From NCBI GenBank assembly GCA_040878185.1, contig JBBDMS010000052.1, positions 3,960-67,959 of the forward strand: a DNA stretch of 64,000 nt. The letters run 5' to 3'. Both the position numbers and the translations under genes were made by a program. Of this stretch, positions 23,716 through 32,261 are shown one piece after another. This stretch comes from JAWXBK01 sp040878185 (GTDB taxonomy: Bacteria > Pseudomonadota > Alphaproteobacteria > Dongiales > Dongiaceae). The notes under the pieces are model-generated. The model was not told where the DNA came from, made no database searches, and worked only from the letters and a program-made list of their open reading frames with translations. How positions within the stretch are numbered: position 1 is the first letter of the stretch; each line of letters starts with the position of its first letter.

Positions 23716-25131
23716 TTATCCGTTCCAGATGCCTTCGCGCTTGAGCTCGTTCATCGCCTCGATGGCGGAGGCGCGCAGGATCTCGACCAGATCGTCGACC
23801 TGGCCCTTCGAGAGGATCAGCGGCGGCGAGAGCACGTTCATGTGCCCGATCGGCCGCACCAGCGCGCCGCTTTCCTGTGCGAGGCGGGCGATGCGCGCGC
23901 CGATATGCGCTTCTTCCGGCAGCAGCTCCTTGGTTTCGCGGTTGCCGACATACTCGACGCAGTTCATGAAACATTTGCCGCGCACGTTGCCGACGATCGG
24001 CAGTTCGTACAGCGTCTTGAGGCGCTCCTCGAAATAGGGACCGACCTCGCGAACATGGCCGCAAATATCCTCGCGTTCCATGATCTCGATGTTCTTGAGC
24101 CCCGCCGCGCAGGCGACCGGATGACCGGAATAGGTGAAGCCGGTCGTGAACATCGCGCCGGGTTCCTGCGGCACCGAAATGACCTCGTAGATCTTGTCCG
24201 AGAGCATCGTGATGCCGAGCGGCTGATAGCCCGAGGTAATGCCCTTTGCGCCGGTGATGATGTCCGGCTGAATGCCGAACACGTCGTCCGATGCGAAGAA
24301 ATGGCCGAGCCGGCCGAAACCGGTCACGACCTCGTCCGAGATGTAGAAGACGTCATACGCGTCGCACACTGCCTTCATGCGCTTGTGATAGCCCTCGGGT
24401 GGCACGATGACGCCGCCGGCGCCCATGATCGGCTCGGCAAAGAACATCGCGACATTCTCGGGCCCGAGTTCGAGAATCTTGTCATCGAGTTCCTTGACCA
24501 GGAATTCGAGGAACTCGGCTTCGGTCATGCCGTCGGGGCGGCGATAGGGGTTCGGGTTCGAGATGTGATGGACGAGCTCGTCGATCACGTCGAAGCCGAT
24601 CCGGTCGAACATCACGCCGGTGATGGTCGCCGTCAGCAGCGTCGAGCCGTGATAGCCGTCCATGCGCGCGATGATCTTTTTCTTGTTCTTCTTGCCAAGG
24701 CGGTTGAAATAGAAATGCACGATCCGCACGGCCTGATCGTTCGCTTCCGATCCACCGGTCGAATAGAACACGTGATTGAGCGTGCCCGGTGCGATGGTCG
24801 CGAGCTTGTGCGCGAGCTCGGCTGCCGGCGGCGTCGTCGTGTCGACGAAGGTGCTGTAATAGCATAACCGCCGGCACTGCTCGGCGATGGCCTGCGCCAT
24901 TTCTTCGCGGCCATAGCCGATATTGACGCACCAGAGCCCGCCGATGCCGTCGATATAACGCTTGCCCTCGCCGTCATAGATGTACGGGCCTTCGCCTTCG
25001 CAGATGACGGTCGAGCCTTTCTCCTTGAAGGCAGCAAAATCGGTCCAGGGATGAACCCAGTGATCGCGATCCCATTCCCAGACCTGTCGGGCATCGTACT
25101 GGGCGTTCGGTATCGATTTGGCGTTTTGCAT
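23716..25131 (-). CDS. Class III (omega) aminotransferase, putrescine/amine type
   Basis: A 471-residue PLP aminotransferase. GIGGLWCVNIGYGREEMAQA, then STGGSEANDQAVRIV, DGYHGSTLLTATITG, ISDEVVTGFGRLGHFFAS, and the PLP lysine in ITGAKGITSGYQPLG near residue 298. The pattern is that of SpuC/YgjG-like amine:pyruvate or omega-amino-acid transaminases. It starts 15 nt after the end of a second aminotransferase gene, and glutamine-synthetase-like genes lie just upstream. A role in polyamine or beta-alanine breakdown is therefore likely; the exact amine is not known. Confidence 0.88.
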   Translation of the reverse strand: MQNAKSIPNAQYDARQVWEWDRDHWVHPWTDFAAFKEKGSTVICEGEGPYIYDGEGKRYIDGIGGLWCVNIGYGREEMAQAIAEQCRRLCYYSTFVDTTTPPAAELAHKLATIAPGTLNHVFYSTGGSEANDQAVRIVHFYFNRLGKKNKKKIIARMDGYHGSTLLTATITGVMFDRIGFDVIDELVHHISNPNPYRRPDGMTEAEFLEFLVKELDDKILELGPENVAMFFAEPIMGAGGVIVPPEGYHKRMKAVCDAYDVFYISDEVVTGFGRLGHFFASDDVFGIQPDIITGAKGITSGYQPLGITMLSDKIYEVISVPQEPGAMFTTGFTYSGHPVACAAGLKNIEIMEREDICGHVREVGPYFEERLKTLYELPIVGNVRGKCFMNCVEYVGNRETKELLPEEAHIGARIARLAQESGALVRPIGHMNVLSPPLILSKGQVDDLVEILRASAIEAMNELKREGIWNG

Positions 25132-25145
25132 GACCGTTCCTTCGT

Positions 25146-26537
25146 TCAGTTCGTGCGCCGGCTGCCGATATCGGCCAGCGTAAGATTGAGAGCCTTGGTG
25201 GCGAGTTCCATGAACTCGTCGACATTCGCCTTGGTCCAGATCAGCGGCGGCGAGAGCAGCATCGTGTCGCGTGTCGCCCGCATGATGAGGCCGTTGCGGA
25301 AGCAATGGTCGCGGCAGATCGTGCCGACCTCGCCCAGCGGATCGAATTGCTGGTTCGTCTTCTTGTCCTTGACCAGCTCGATCGCACCGATGAGGCCGAG
25401 CGAACGGACCTCGCCGACCAGCGGATGATCGAGCAGCTCCTGCATCCGCTTCTTGAGATAGGGGCCGGTCTCGTTCCGCACCCGATCGACGATGCCTTCG
25501 TCGCGCAGGATGCGGATGTTCTCGATCGCGACCGCGCAACAGGCCGGATGGCCCGAATAGGTATAGCCATGCGCGAGTTCGCCGGCCTTCTCGCTGGCCA
25601 GTGCCTCGGCCACGCGTCCGCCGATCATCGCCGCCGACAACGGCAGATAGCCCGACGTGATGCCCTTCGCGAGCGTCATGAAATCGGGATCGATCTTGAA
25701 GTAATCGCTGGCGAACCAGTGGCCGGTTCGGCCGAAACCGCAGATCACCTCGTCGGCGATCAGCAGCACGTCGTATTTCTTGCAGATGCGCTGGATCTCC
25801 GGCCAGTAGCTATCGGGCGGAATGATCACGCCGCCGGCACCCTGGATCGGCTCGCCCACGAAAGCGGCGATGCGATCGGCACCGAGTTCGAGAATGCGGT
25901 CCTCGAGCGCGCGCGCCGCTTTCAGCCCGAATTCCTCCGGGCTCATGCCGCGGCCCAGCGTGAACTGGTAGGGCTGCATGATATGCGTGAAGTTCGGCAG
26001 CGGCAGGTCGGCGAGCGCGTGCATGCCGAGCATGCCGCCCATCGAGGCCGCCGCCATCGTGCTGCCGTGATAGCCGTTGGTGCGGCCAATGATCACTTTC
26101 TTGCGCGGCTTGCCGCAGATGTCCCAGTAATGCCGGGCGAGGCGCGCGATCGTGTCGTTCGCGTCCGATCCGGACGAACCGTAGAACGCATGCTTCAGCG
26201 AGCCGGGCGTGATCTCCGCCAGCAGTTCCGACAACTCCGCGACGGGCGGCGTCGTCGTCTTGAAGAACGTGTTGTAGTAGGGCAGCTCGAGCAGTTGCTC
26301 ATAGGCGGCCTTGGCAAGTTCCTTGCGGCCATAACCGACATTGACGCACCACAGGCCGGCGAACGCATCGAGCAGCCGGTTGTTTTCGGAATCGTAGCAA
26401 TAGGTGCCTTCAGCGCGCGTGATGACGCGCAGCCCGTCCTTGGCCAGGGTGCCGTTATCGGTAAACGGATGGACGTGATGGGCAAGGTCTCCCGCTTGCC
26501 AGCGGGCGGTGGAGTTGCTGCGGGGATCGAGATTCAT
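25146..26537 (-). CDS. Class III (omega) aminotransferase, second copy
   Basis: A 463-residue paralogue of the next gene. AFAGLWCVNVGYGRKELAKA, YGSSGSDANDTIARL, TNGYHGSTMAAASMGG, IADEVICGFGRTGHWFAS, and the PLP lysine in TLAKGITSGYLPLSAAM near residue 289. The two proteins are clearly related but differ throughout, so this is an old duplication or two separately inherited enzymes rather than a recent tandem copy. It probably acts on a different amine from its neighbour. First gene of the minus-strand pair, with GGAAG-type purine-rich sequence upstream of the ATG at 26537. Confidence 0.88.
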   Translation of the reverse strand: MNLDPRSNSTARWQAGDLAHHVHPFTDNGTLAKDGLRVITRAEGTYCYDSENNRLLDAFAGLWCVNVGYGRKELAKAAYEQLLELPYYNTFFKTTTPPVAELSELLAEITPGSLKHAFYGSSGSDANDTIARLARHYWDICGKPRKKVIIGRTNGYHGSTMAAASMGGMLGMHALADLPLPNFTHIMQPYQFTLGRGMSPEEFGLKAARALEDRILELGADRIAAFVGEPIQGAGGVIIPPDSYWPEIQRICKKYDVLLIADEVICGFGRTGHWFASDYFKIDPDFMTLAKGITSGYLPLSAAMIGGRVAEALASEKAGELAHGYTYSGHPACCAVAIENIRILRDEGIVDRVRNETGPYLKKRMQELLDHPLVGEVRSLGLIGAIELVKDKKTNQQFDPLGEVGTICRDHCFRNGLIMRATRDTMLLSPPLIWTKANVDEFMELATKALNLTLADIGSRRTN

Positions 26538-26905
26538 GGGTCGCTTCCTTCTCGGGAATTAGCCATCGCCGGATCGATCGGGATATGGCCAACATTGGAC
26601 AGGTGAACGGAACGCGCTCCCGGCCGCGACAACGCGCGGCGGAGCCCATCGGAAATGCCGGTCAGCGAATTACGGGTTGAAGCCGATGCGCGCGCAGAGA
26701 ATCAGCAGCTCATACTGGCGGGAAAGCGCGGAAAAGGACGCCGGCAGCCGAAGGGCCGCGTAAGGGGGTGGGGGCGCCTGTCGCGCCCCGCCTATGCCCG
26801 GAATGCGCGCGATCATCGCCAAACGCTAGCACAGGCGCGCATTTCGGTCCAAGGGGTCGAGGGCGCCGCGTTCCATCGGAAACTTACGGTCGCCCTCGCC
26901 ACTTT
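26538..26905. other. Intergenic region, no gene seen
   Basis: A 368-nt space between two minus-strand genes. It holds a GC hairpin (ggggcgc..gcgcccc, about 26770-26792) without a T-run, and short open frames with compositions unlike the neighbours. The promoter of the aminotransferase pair should lie at its left side, but I cannot pick one with confidence. Confidence 0.5.
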
Positions 26906-28258
26906 TCAGACGTTCAGCAGCAGATGCTCGCGCTCCCATGAGCTGATGACCCGCTGATAGGCCTCCAGCTCGCCGCGCCGCACCGTCATGATGGCGCGCA
27001 TGAAGCGGTCGCCGAGAATTTCACGCATCCGGCGGCAAGCCTGGAAGCGATGCAGCGCATCGTAGAGTGTGCGCGGCAAGGTATGCGCCAGACGATAGGC
27101 GCTGCCCTCGATCTGCTTGGTCGGCTTCAGCCGGTCGATCATCCCGACATAACCGCAGGCGAGGGACGCGGCGATCGCGAGATACGGATTCGCATCGGCA
27201 CCGGCGAGCCGGTTCTCGATGCGGCGCCCGTTGCGATCGGCGATCGGAACGCGCAAACCGACGGTGCGGTTGTCCACCGCCCAGTGCACGTTGATCGGTG
27301 CATCGAGATAAGGCTGCAGGCGGCGGTATGAATTCACGTTCGGCGCGATCAGCGGCATGATCTGCGGCAGATAACGCTGCAGTCCCGCGACATGCGAGCG
27401 GAACAGGGCCGAATCCTCGCCATCCTTCGTTGCGAACAGGTTCTTTCCGCTGCGCTTATCGAGCACCGACTGGTGGATATGCATGGCGCTGCCCGGCTCT
27501 TTCTCCAGCGGCTTCGCCATGAATGTCGCATAGACATTATGTTTCATCGCCGCGTGCCGGACGGTGCGCTTGAATGTGAACACACTGTCGGCGAGGCGTA
27601 GCGGGTCGCTGTGATTGAAGTTGATCTCCATCTGCGCCGAACCGCCTTCATGCGTCAGCGTGTCGACGTCGATCTCCTGCTTCTCGCAGTAATCGTAGAC
27701 ATCCTCGAAAAGCTGATCGAATTCGTTGACCGCATCGATGCCGTAGGACTGACGCCCGGTCTCGGGACGTCCGCTGCGTCCGATCGGCGGCACCAGCGGA
27801 ATGTCCGGATCGGGATTGATCTGCACCAGATAGAATTCGAGTTCCGGCGCCACGATCGGTGCCCAGCCTTTTTCGGCATAGAGCTCGACGATGCGACGCA
27901 GCAGATAGCGTGACGAAATATCGACCGGCTTGCCGTCGTTATAGAACGCGTCGCAGACGACCTGCGCCGTCGGCTCGTCGTTCCACGGCACGACCATCAT
28001 CGTGTTCGGATCGGGTTCCAGATAGACGTCGGGATCGGCGTCCGGAACGACCCAGTCTTCTTCGTCTTCGGAGAATTCGCCGGTCACCGTCTGGATGAAG
28101 ACGCTTTCCGGGATGCGCAGGCTCTGTTCCTTGATGCCTTTCAGGAATTTCTGCGCCGGCAGGATCTTGCCGCGGGCGATGCCGGAGATATCCGGCACCA
28201 GACACTCAACTTCATCGATATTGCGTTCGGTAAGCCATTCTTCGAGGCGGCCGGTCAT
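26906..28258 (-). CDS. Glutamine synthetase family protein, gamma-glutamylpolyamine synthetase-like
   Basis: A 450-residue type I glutamine-synthetase fold enzyme. It starts with the DIDEVECLVPDISGIARGK-type beta-grasp region (as NIDEVECLVPDISGIARGK). APELEFYLV, THEGGSAQMEINF and PGSAMHIHQSV carry the metal and glutamate sites, and NSYRRLQPY and GADANPYLAIAAS follow. True GlnA adenylylation motifs are absent, so it is more like PuuA, which ligates glutamate to putrescine, or ethanolamine/amine homologues. Divergently transcribed from a second such gene and upstream of two aminotransferases, it is part of a probable amine-use locus. Confidence 0.87.
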   Translation of the reverse strand: MTGRLEEWLTERNIDEVECLVPDISGIARGKILPAQKFLKGIKEQSLRIPESVFIQTVTGEFSEDEEDWVVPDADPDVYLEPDPNTMMVVPWNDEPTAQVVCDAFYNDGKPVDISSRYLLRRIVELYAEKGWAPIVAPELEFYLVQINPDPDIPLVPPIGRSGRPETGRQSYGIDAVNEFDQLFEDVYDYCEKQEIDVDTLTHEGGSAQMEINFNHSDPLRLADSVFTFKRTVRHAAMKHNVYATFMAKPLEKEPGSAMHIHQSVLDKRSGKNLFATKDGEDSALFRSHVAGLQRYLPQIMPLIAPNVNSYRRLQPYLDAPINVHWAVDNRTVGLRVPIADRNGRRIENRLAGADANPYLAIAASLACGYVGMIDRLKPTKQIEGSAYRLAHTLPRTLYDALHRFQACRRMREILGDRFMRAIMTVRRGELEAYQRVISSWEREHLLLNV

Positions 28259-28438
28259 AAGTCACACGATTGTCGTGGATGATGGGGGCAAGATCGCACG
28301 CGCCCCGGAATCAAGGCAAGGCGCGGCCATTTTCGCCATACGGGCCGCGGCCGCAGGAACCTTCCGGGATGCCCTTGACGGTCCGATCGGGATCGGCAGG
28401 ATGCCCGTTCATTGTGCGCCCGCGGGAGGGGCGCCTTC

Positions 28439-29821
28439 ATGGATATCCGAACCGATCCTGGCGCGACCGAAGATGAGGCCGCGCGGTTTCTCGCCGACAA
28501 TTCCGACATTGTCGGTCTCGACGTGCTGCTGCCCGATGGCAACGGCGTCATGCGCGGCAAGCGCATTCCACGCGACGGCATCGACAAGATCTATCGCGAT
28601 GGCGTGCGATTTCCGGGATCGCTGTACGCGCTCGACATCACCGGTGCCGATGTCGTCGAAGCCGGGCTGGTGTGGGAGCGCGGCGATGCGGACTTTATCG
28701 GCTGGCCGGTTCCTGGTTCCCTGAAGCGCGCCCCTTGGCATTCGCGCGCCCTCGGCCAGGTCCTGCTTTCGATGTACGACGAGAGCGGCACGCCGTTCTT
28801 TCTCGATCCGCGCCATGTGCTCAAGCGCGTTCTCGATCGCTACGCCGCGGACGGGTTGACGCCGGTCGTGGCGATCGAACTCGAATTCTATCTGACCGAC
28901 CGCGAACTCGGGAGCGACGGTCGGCCGCAACCGCCGCGCTCGCCGCACACAAGCCGACGCGAGAGCACGGTTCAGCCGCTGATCATGACGTCGCTCGACG
29001 ATTTCGAATCCTTCTTCGCGCGCGTCGAACAGGCGACACACGCGCAGGATATTCCAGCGGAAGCGGCGATCGCCGAGGCAGGGCCGGGGCAATACGAGAT
29101 CAATCTCCAGTACAACGCGAATGCGATGGCGGCCGCCGATCAGGGTGTGTTGCTGAAGCATCTCGTCAAGGGCGTCGCCGCATCCTGCGGATTCGAGGCG
29201 ACGTTCATGGCCAAGCCCTATGCCGAGGAATCCGGCAACGGTCTTCATATTCATATGAGCCTGCTCGATCGCGCCGGTCGCAACGTCTTCGACGACGGCA
29301 CGGCGCGCGGCAGCGATGCGATGCGCCATGCGATCGGCGGGCTGCAGGCGACGACGGGGGAGGCGCTGGCGATCTGCGCGCCCAACGCGAACTCGTATCG
29401 GCGCTTCCAGGAAGGCAGCTATGCGCCGATATCGACCGCCTGGGCGTACAACAACCGTACCACGGGCCTGCGCATCCCGAGCGGCGGCGGGGCGGCACGC
29501 CGCATCGAACATCGCTTCGCGGGAGCCGATGCCAATATTTATCTGGTGACCGCGGCAATGCTCGCGGGCGCGCATCACGGCATCGTCAATAAGGTGCAGT
29601 CGGACGAGCCGACCGACGGCAATGCCTATGCCAATCCGCGCGCCATGCTGCCGACGAACTGGAACGATGCGATCCGCGCCTTCGATGTGGCGAGCGTGCT
29701 GCCGGACTATCTCGGCGCCGATTTCTGCCGGGTCTTCAGTCTCGGCCGCAAAGCCGAGCGCCGCAAGTTCCGCTCGGTCGTCTCGCCGCTCGAATATGAG
29801 TGGTATCTAAGGACGGTGTGA
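28439..29821 (+). CDS. Glutamine synthetase family protein, second type
   Basis: A 460-residue glutamine-synthetase fold protein, divergent from the other copy across 180 nt. GLDVLLPDGNGVMRGKRIP, then AIELEFYL, AEAGPGQYEINLQYNAN, NGLHIHMSLLDRAG, NANSYRRFQEGSYAP and FAGADANIYLVTAAML. I chose the ATG at 28439, which has GGGAGGGG nine bases upstream, over an in-frame TTG at 28412. It is well diverged from its neighbour and probably has its own amine substrate. The shared upstream region has a TTGACG at 28375 that could be a -35 box, but the matching -10 is poor. Confidence 0.86.
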   Translation: MDIRTDPGATEDEAARFLADNSDIVGLDVLLPDGNGVMRGKRIPRDGIDKIYRDGVRFPGSLYALDITGADVVEAGLVWERGDADFIGWPVPGSLKRAPWHSRALGQVLLSMYDESGTPFFLDPRHVLKRVLDRYAADGLTPVVAIELEFYLTDRELGSDGRPQPPRSPHTSRRESTVQPLIMTSLDDFESFFARVEQATHAQDIPAEAAIAEAGPGQYEINLQYNANAMAAADQGVLLKHLVKGVAASCGFEATFMAKPYAEESGNGLHIHMSLLDRAGRNVFDDGTARGSDAMRHAIGGLQATTGEALAICAPNANSYRRFQEGSYAPISTAWAYNNRTTGLRIPSGGGAARRIEHRFAGADANIYLVTAAMLAGAHHGIVNKVQSDEPTDGNAYANPRAMLPTNWNDAIRAFDVASVLPDYLGADFCRVFSLGRKAERRKFRSVVSPLEYEWYLRTV

Positions 29822-29908
29822 CGGCGACCATTCACCTGAATGGAGCGTACTGCGGCGCGAGTGATGCGCGCGCAATCAGATGAGAGTTGACCTCAGCCCT
29901 CTCAATTT

Positions 29909-30039
29909 GTCATTGCCGGGCTTGACCCGGCAATCCACCGTGCCGAGGCTCTGTCGGTTTGAGTAAATCAAACCGTCGAATCCCATCGATCGAACCCGGT
30001 CGTGCCGTGGATCGCCGAGTCAAGCCCGGCGATGACGAT
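29909..30039. repeat. Short terminal-inverted-repeat element (non-coding copy)
   Basis: The left end, gtcattgccgggcttgaccc plus ggcaatccaccgtgccgaggct, matches the left end of the GIY-YIG element at 15870. The right end, ccgtggatcgccgagtcaag plus cccggcgatgacgat, is its inverted partner. About 60 nt lie between, with a small palindrome (ggtttgagtaaatcaaacc). No gene is present. The copy occupies the gap between the glutamine-synthetase-like gene and a convergent HAD gene (29822-30107). Confidence 0.8.
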
Positions 30040-30107
30040 CTATGGTGTGTTTACTAGTCGCATACAGCAGGACGCATCGCTGCGCGTCGCCGCACCGCCG
30101 CCGCGAC

Positions 30108-30824
30108 CTATTGGCCGCGCTCTACCGCTTCGGCGAGTTGTGCGAGGGTGGTGAAATGGTAATGCGGCTTTGTCACTTCCAAAACGGCGGGCTGCGCGCC
30201 CGAGCCTTTCTTCCCGTGCCGACGCTCGATCCAGCAGACGGCAAAGCCCAGCCGCTTCGCGACGCCGATATCGTGAAACTGGCTTTGCGCGACATGCAGG
30301 AAATCCTGCAGCCCGTAACCGTGCACGCTGCTGCGGCCGCGCGTGTAGGCGAAGACCTGCGGATCAGGCTTGACGGTGCCGACATCCTCGGCGGTGACGC
30401 TGTCGTCGAACGGATCGTCCAGCGTCCGTGAGAAATGGGACAGCGACCGGTTATCCGCATTCGTCATGGCCACCAGCCGGAACCGCTTCCTGAGCTCTTT
30501 CAGCGCGGAAACTGAATCGGCGAACGCGGGCCAGCGTTCGATCGAACGCTCCAGCCCTTCGGCGTGCGCGTCGTCGTTCGGCAAACCGAGATCGCCTGCC
30601 ACCGCGCGATAGATGTCGGGCTGAATTTTCGTGAAGGGACGGCCGGGTGCACTCTTGTTCAGCGCATCCTCCGCCCGTCCATAATGGGAAAAGAATGTGT
30701 CCTCCTCCATGTCCACGCCAGCTTTCGCCATGACGGGACGGAAATAGTCGAGGATCCCCGTTTCGTAATCGATCAGGGTGCCCATCACGTCGAAGGTCAG
30801 GATCTTGCGGTCGCGGAGTTTCAT
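30108..30824 (-). CDS. HAD family hydrolase, haloacid dehalogenase type II-like
   Basis: A 238-residue HAD hydrolase. Motif I is LTFDVMGTLIDYE with the nucleophile, motif II is AMTNADN, and the motif III lysine is in GTVKPDPQVFAY; HVAQSQFHDIGVAKRLGF follows. It resembles haloacid dehalogenases but the substrate is unknown. I chose the ATG at 30824, which has AAGGTG six bases upstream; a GTG at 30833 lies inside that ribosome binding site. It is read in the same direction as the glutaryl-CoA dehydrogenase gene 83 nt upstream. Confidence 0.83.
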   Translation of the reverse strand: MKLRDRKILTFDVMGTLIDYETGILDYFRPVMAKAGVDMEEDTFFSHYGRAEDALNKSAPGRPFTKIQPDIYRAVAGDLGLPNDDAHAEGLERSIERWPAFADSVSALKELRKRFRLVAMTNADNRSLSHFSRTLDDPFDDSVTAEDVGTVKPDPQVFAYTRGRSSVHGYGLQDFLHVAQSQFHDIGVAKRLGFAVCWIERRHGKKGSGAQPAVLEVTKPHYHFTTLAQLAEAVERGQ

Positions 30825-30907
30825 GCGGGGCACCTTGGGTTACGGAATCCGGCAGCTTGCGTCCGGCACAAAGCAGGGAGCGTCATTCCCGTATCGAGAG
30901 CCGCTGC

Positions 30908-32122
30908 CTACCCCGTGAACGCCTGGATGCCGGTCTGCGCGCGACCGAGGATGAGGGCGTGGATGTCGTGCGTGCCCTCATAGGTGTTGACCGCCTCGAG
31001 ATTCATGACGTGCCGGATCACGTGGAACTCGTCCGACACGCCGTTGCCGCCATGCATGTCGCGTGCCATGCGGGCGATGTCGAGCGACTTGCCGCAGGAG
31101 TTGCGCTTCAGCATCGAGATCATTTCGGGGGCGGCGCGATGTTCGTCCTTGAGCCGTCCCAGCCGCAGACAGGATTGCAGCCCGATCGTGATTTCGGTCT
31201 GCATGTCGGCAAGCTTTTTCTGGATCAGCTGGTTGGCGGCGAGCGGCCGGCCGAACTGCTTGCGGTCGAGCGTATAGGTCCGTGCGGCATGCCAGCAGAA
31301 TTCGGCCGCGCCCAGCGCGCCCCAGGCAATGCCGTAGCGCGCATTGTTGAGGCAGCCGAACGGTCCCTTGAGGCCGCTCACGTTCGGCAGCAGGTTTTCT
31401 TCCGGGACGAACACGTCTTCCATCACGATCTCGCCGGTGATCGAGGCGCGCAGCGAAAACTTGCCTTCGATCGTTGGGGTCGAGAGGCCCTTCATGCCGC
31501 GTTCGAGGATGAATCCGCGGATCGCGTCGCTGTCGTCCTTCGCCCAGACGACGAACACGTCGGCGATCGGCGAGTTGGTGATCCACATCTTCGCGCCGTT
31601 CATCACGAACCCGCCGTCGGCCTTTTTGGCGCGGGCCTTCATGCCGCCCGGATCGGAACCGTGATCGGGTTCCGTAAGGCCGAAACAGCCGACGATTTCG
31701 CCGCGGGCGAGGCGGGGCAGATATTTTTCGCGCTGCGCCTCGGTGCCATAGGCATGGATCGGATGCATGACGAGGCTCGACTGCACACTCATCGCCGAGC
31801 GATAGCCGGAATCGACGCGCTCGATCTCACGGGCGACCAGGCCGTAACAAACATAGTTGACGCCGGCGCAGCCATAGCCCTCGATCGTGGACCCGAGGAG
31901 ACCAAGCTCACCCAGCTCGCTCATGATCGACCGATCGAACTTCTCGTGCCGGAACGCTTCCAACACCCGCGGCATGAGCCGGTCCTGGGCGTACTCGCGC
32001 GCCGTGTCGCGGACCATGCGCTCGTCTTCGCTGAGCTGGTCTTCGAGGAGCAGCGCATCCTCCCAGTCGAAACCGGGCTTGGCGGCGGTGGAACTGGGTT
32101 TGGCGGCGGTCGCCCGGGCCAT
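30908..32122 (-). CDS. gcdH: Glutaryl-CoA dehydrogenase
   Basis: A 404-residue acyl-CoA dehydrogenase flavoprotein that oxidises and decarboxylates glutaryl-CoA to crotonyl-CoA in lysine, hydroxylysine and tryptophan breakdown. DSGYRSAMSVQSSLVMHPI contains the Arg that binds the glutaryl carboxylate. GCFGLTEPDHGSDPGGM is the FAD/substrate loop, and the catalytic base Glu lies in AVNTYEGTHDIHALILGR near the C-terminus. The ATG at 32122 is preceded by AGGGAGAG. It is divergent from the liv transporter genes, fitting amino-acid catabolism. Confidence 0.94.
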   Translation of the reverse strand: MARATAAKPSSTAAKPGFDWEDALLLEDQLSEDERMVRDTAREYAQDRLMPRVLEAFRHEKFDRSIMSELGELGLLGSTIEGYGCAGVNYVCYGLVAREIERVDSGYRSAMSVQSSLVMHPIHAYGTEAQREKYLPRLARGEIVGCFGLTEPDHGSDPGGMKARAKKADGGFVMNGAKMWITNSPIADVFVVWAKDDSDAIRGFILERGMKGLSTPTIEGKFSLRASITGEIVMEDVFVPEENLLPNVSGLKGPFGCLNNARYGIAWGALGAAEFCWHAARTYTLDRKQFGRPLAANQLIQKKLADMQTEITIGLQSCLRLGRLKDEHRAAPEMISMLKRNSCGKSLDIARMARDMHGGNGVSDEFHVIRHVMNLEAVNTYEGTHDIHALILGRAQTGIQAFTG

Positions 32123-32261
32123 CGAATCTCTCCCTGAATTCATCGCAAACGCCATAGGACGTCGCGGCGCCGTGCTGCATCGCAACATAGCATCAGATAG
32201 CCGGCCTGCGGGCAAGGCCCGAGCGCGGCGTGAGAAAGCCCGCGCGTCGCACCGGCCGGCG

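Noticed and set aside
26655..26957. Plus-strand 100-codon frame between the aminotransferase and glutamine-synthetase-like genes
   Set aside because: It runs into the 3' end of the convergent gene, has no ribosome binding site or recognisable domain, and is rich in Arg, as chance frames in GC-rich DNA are.
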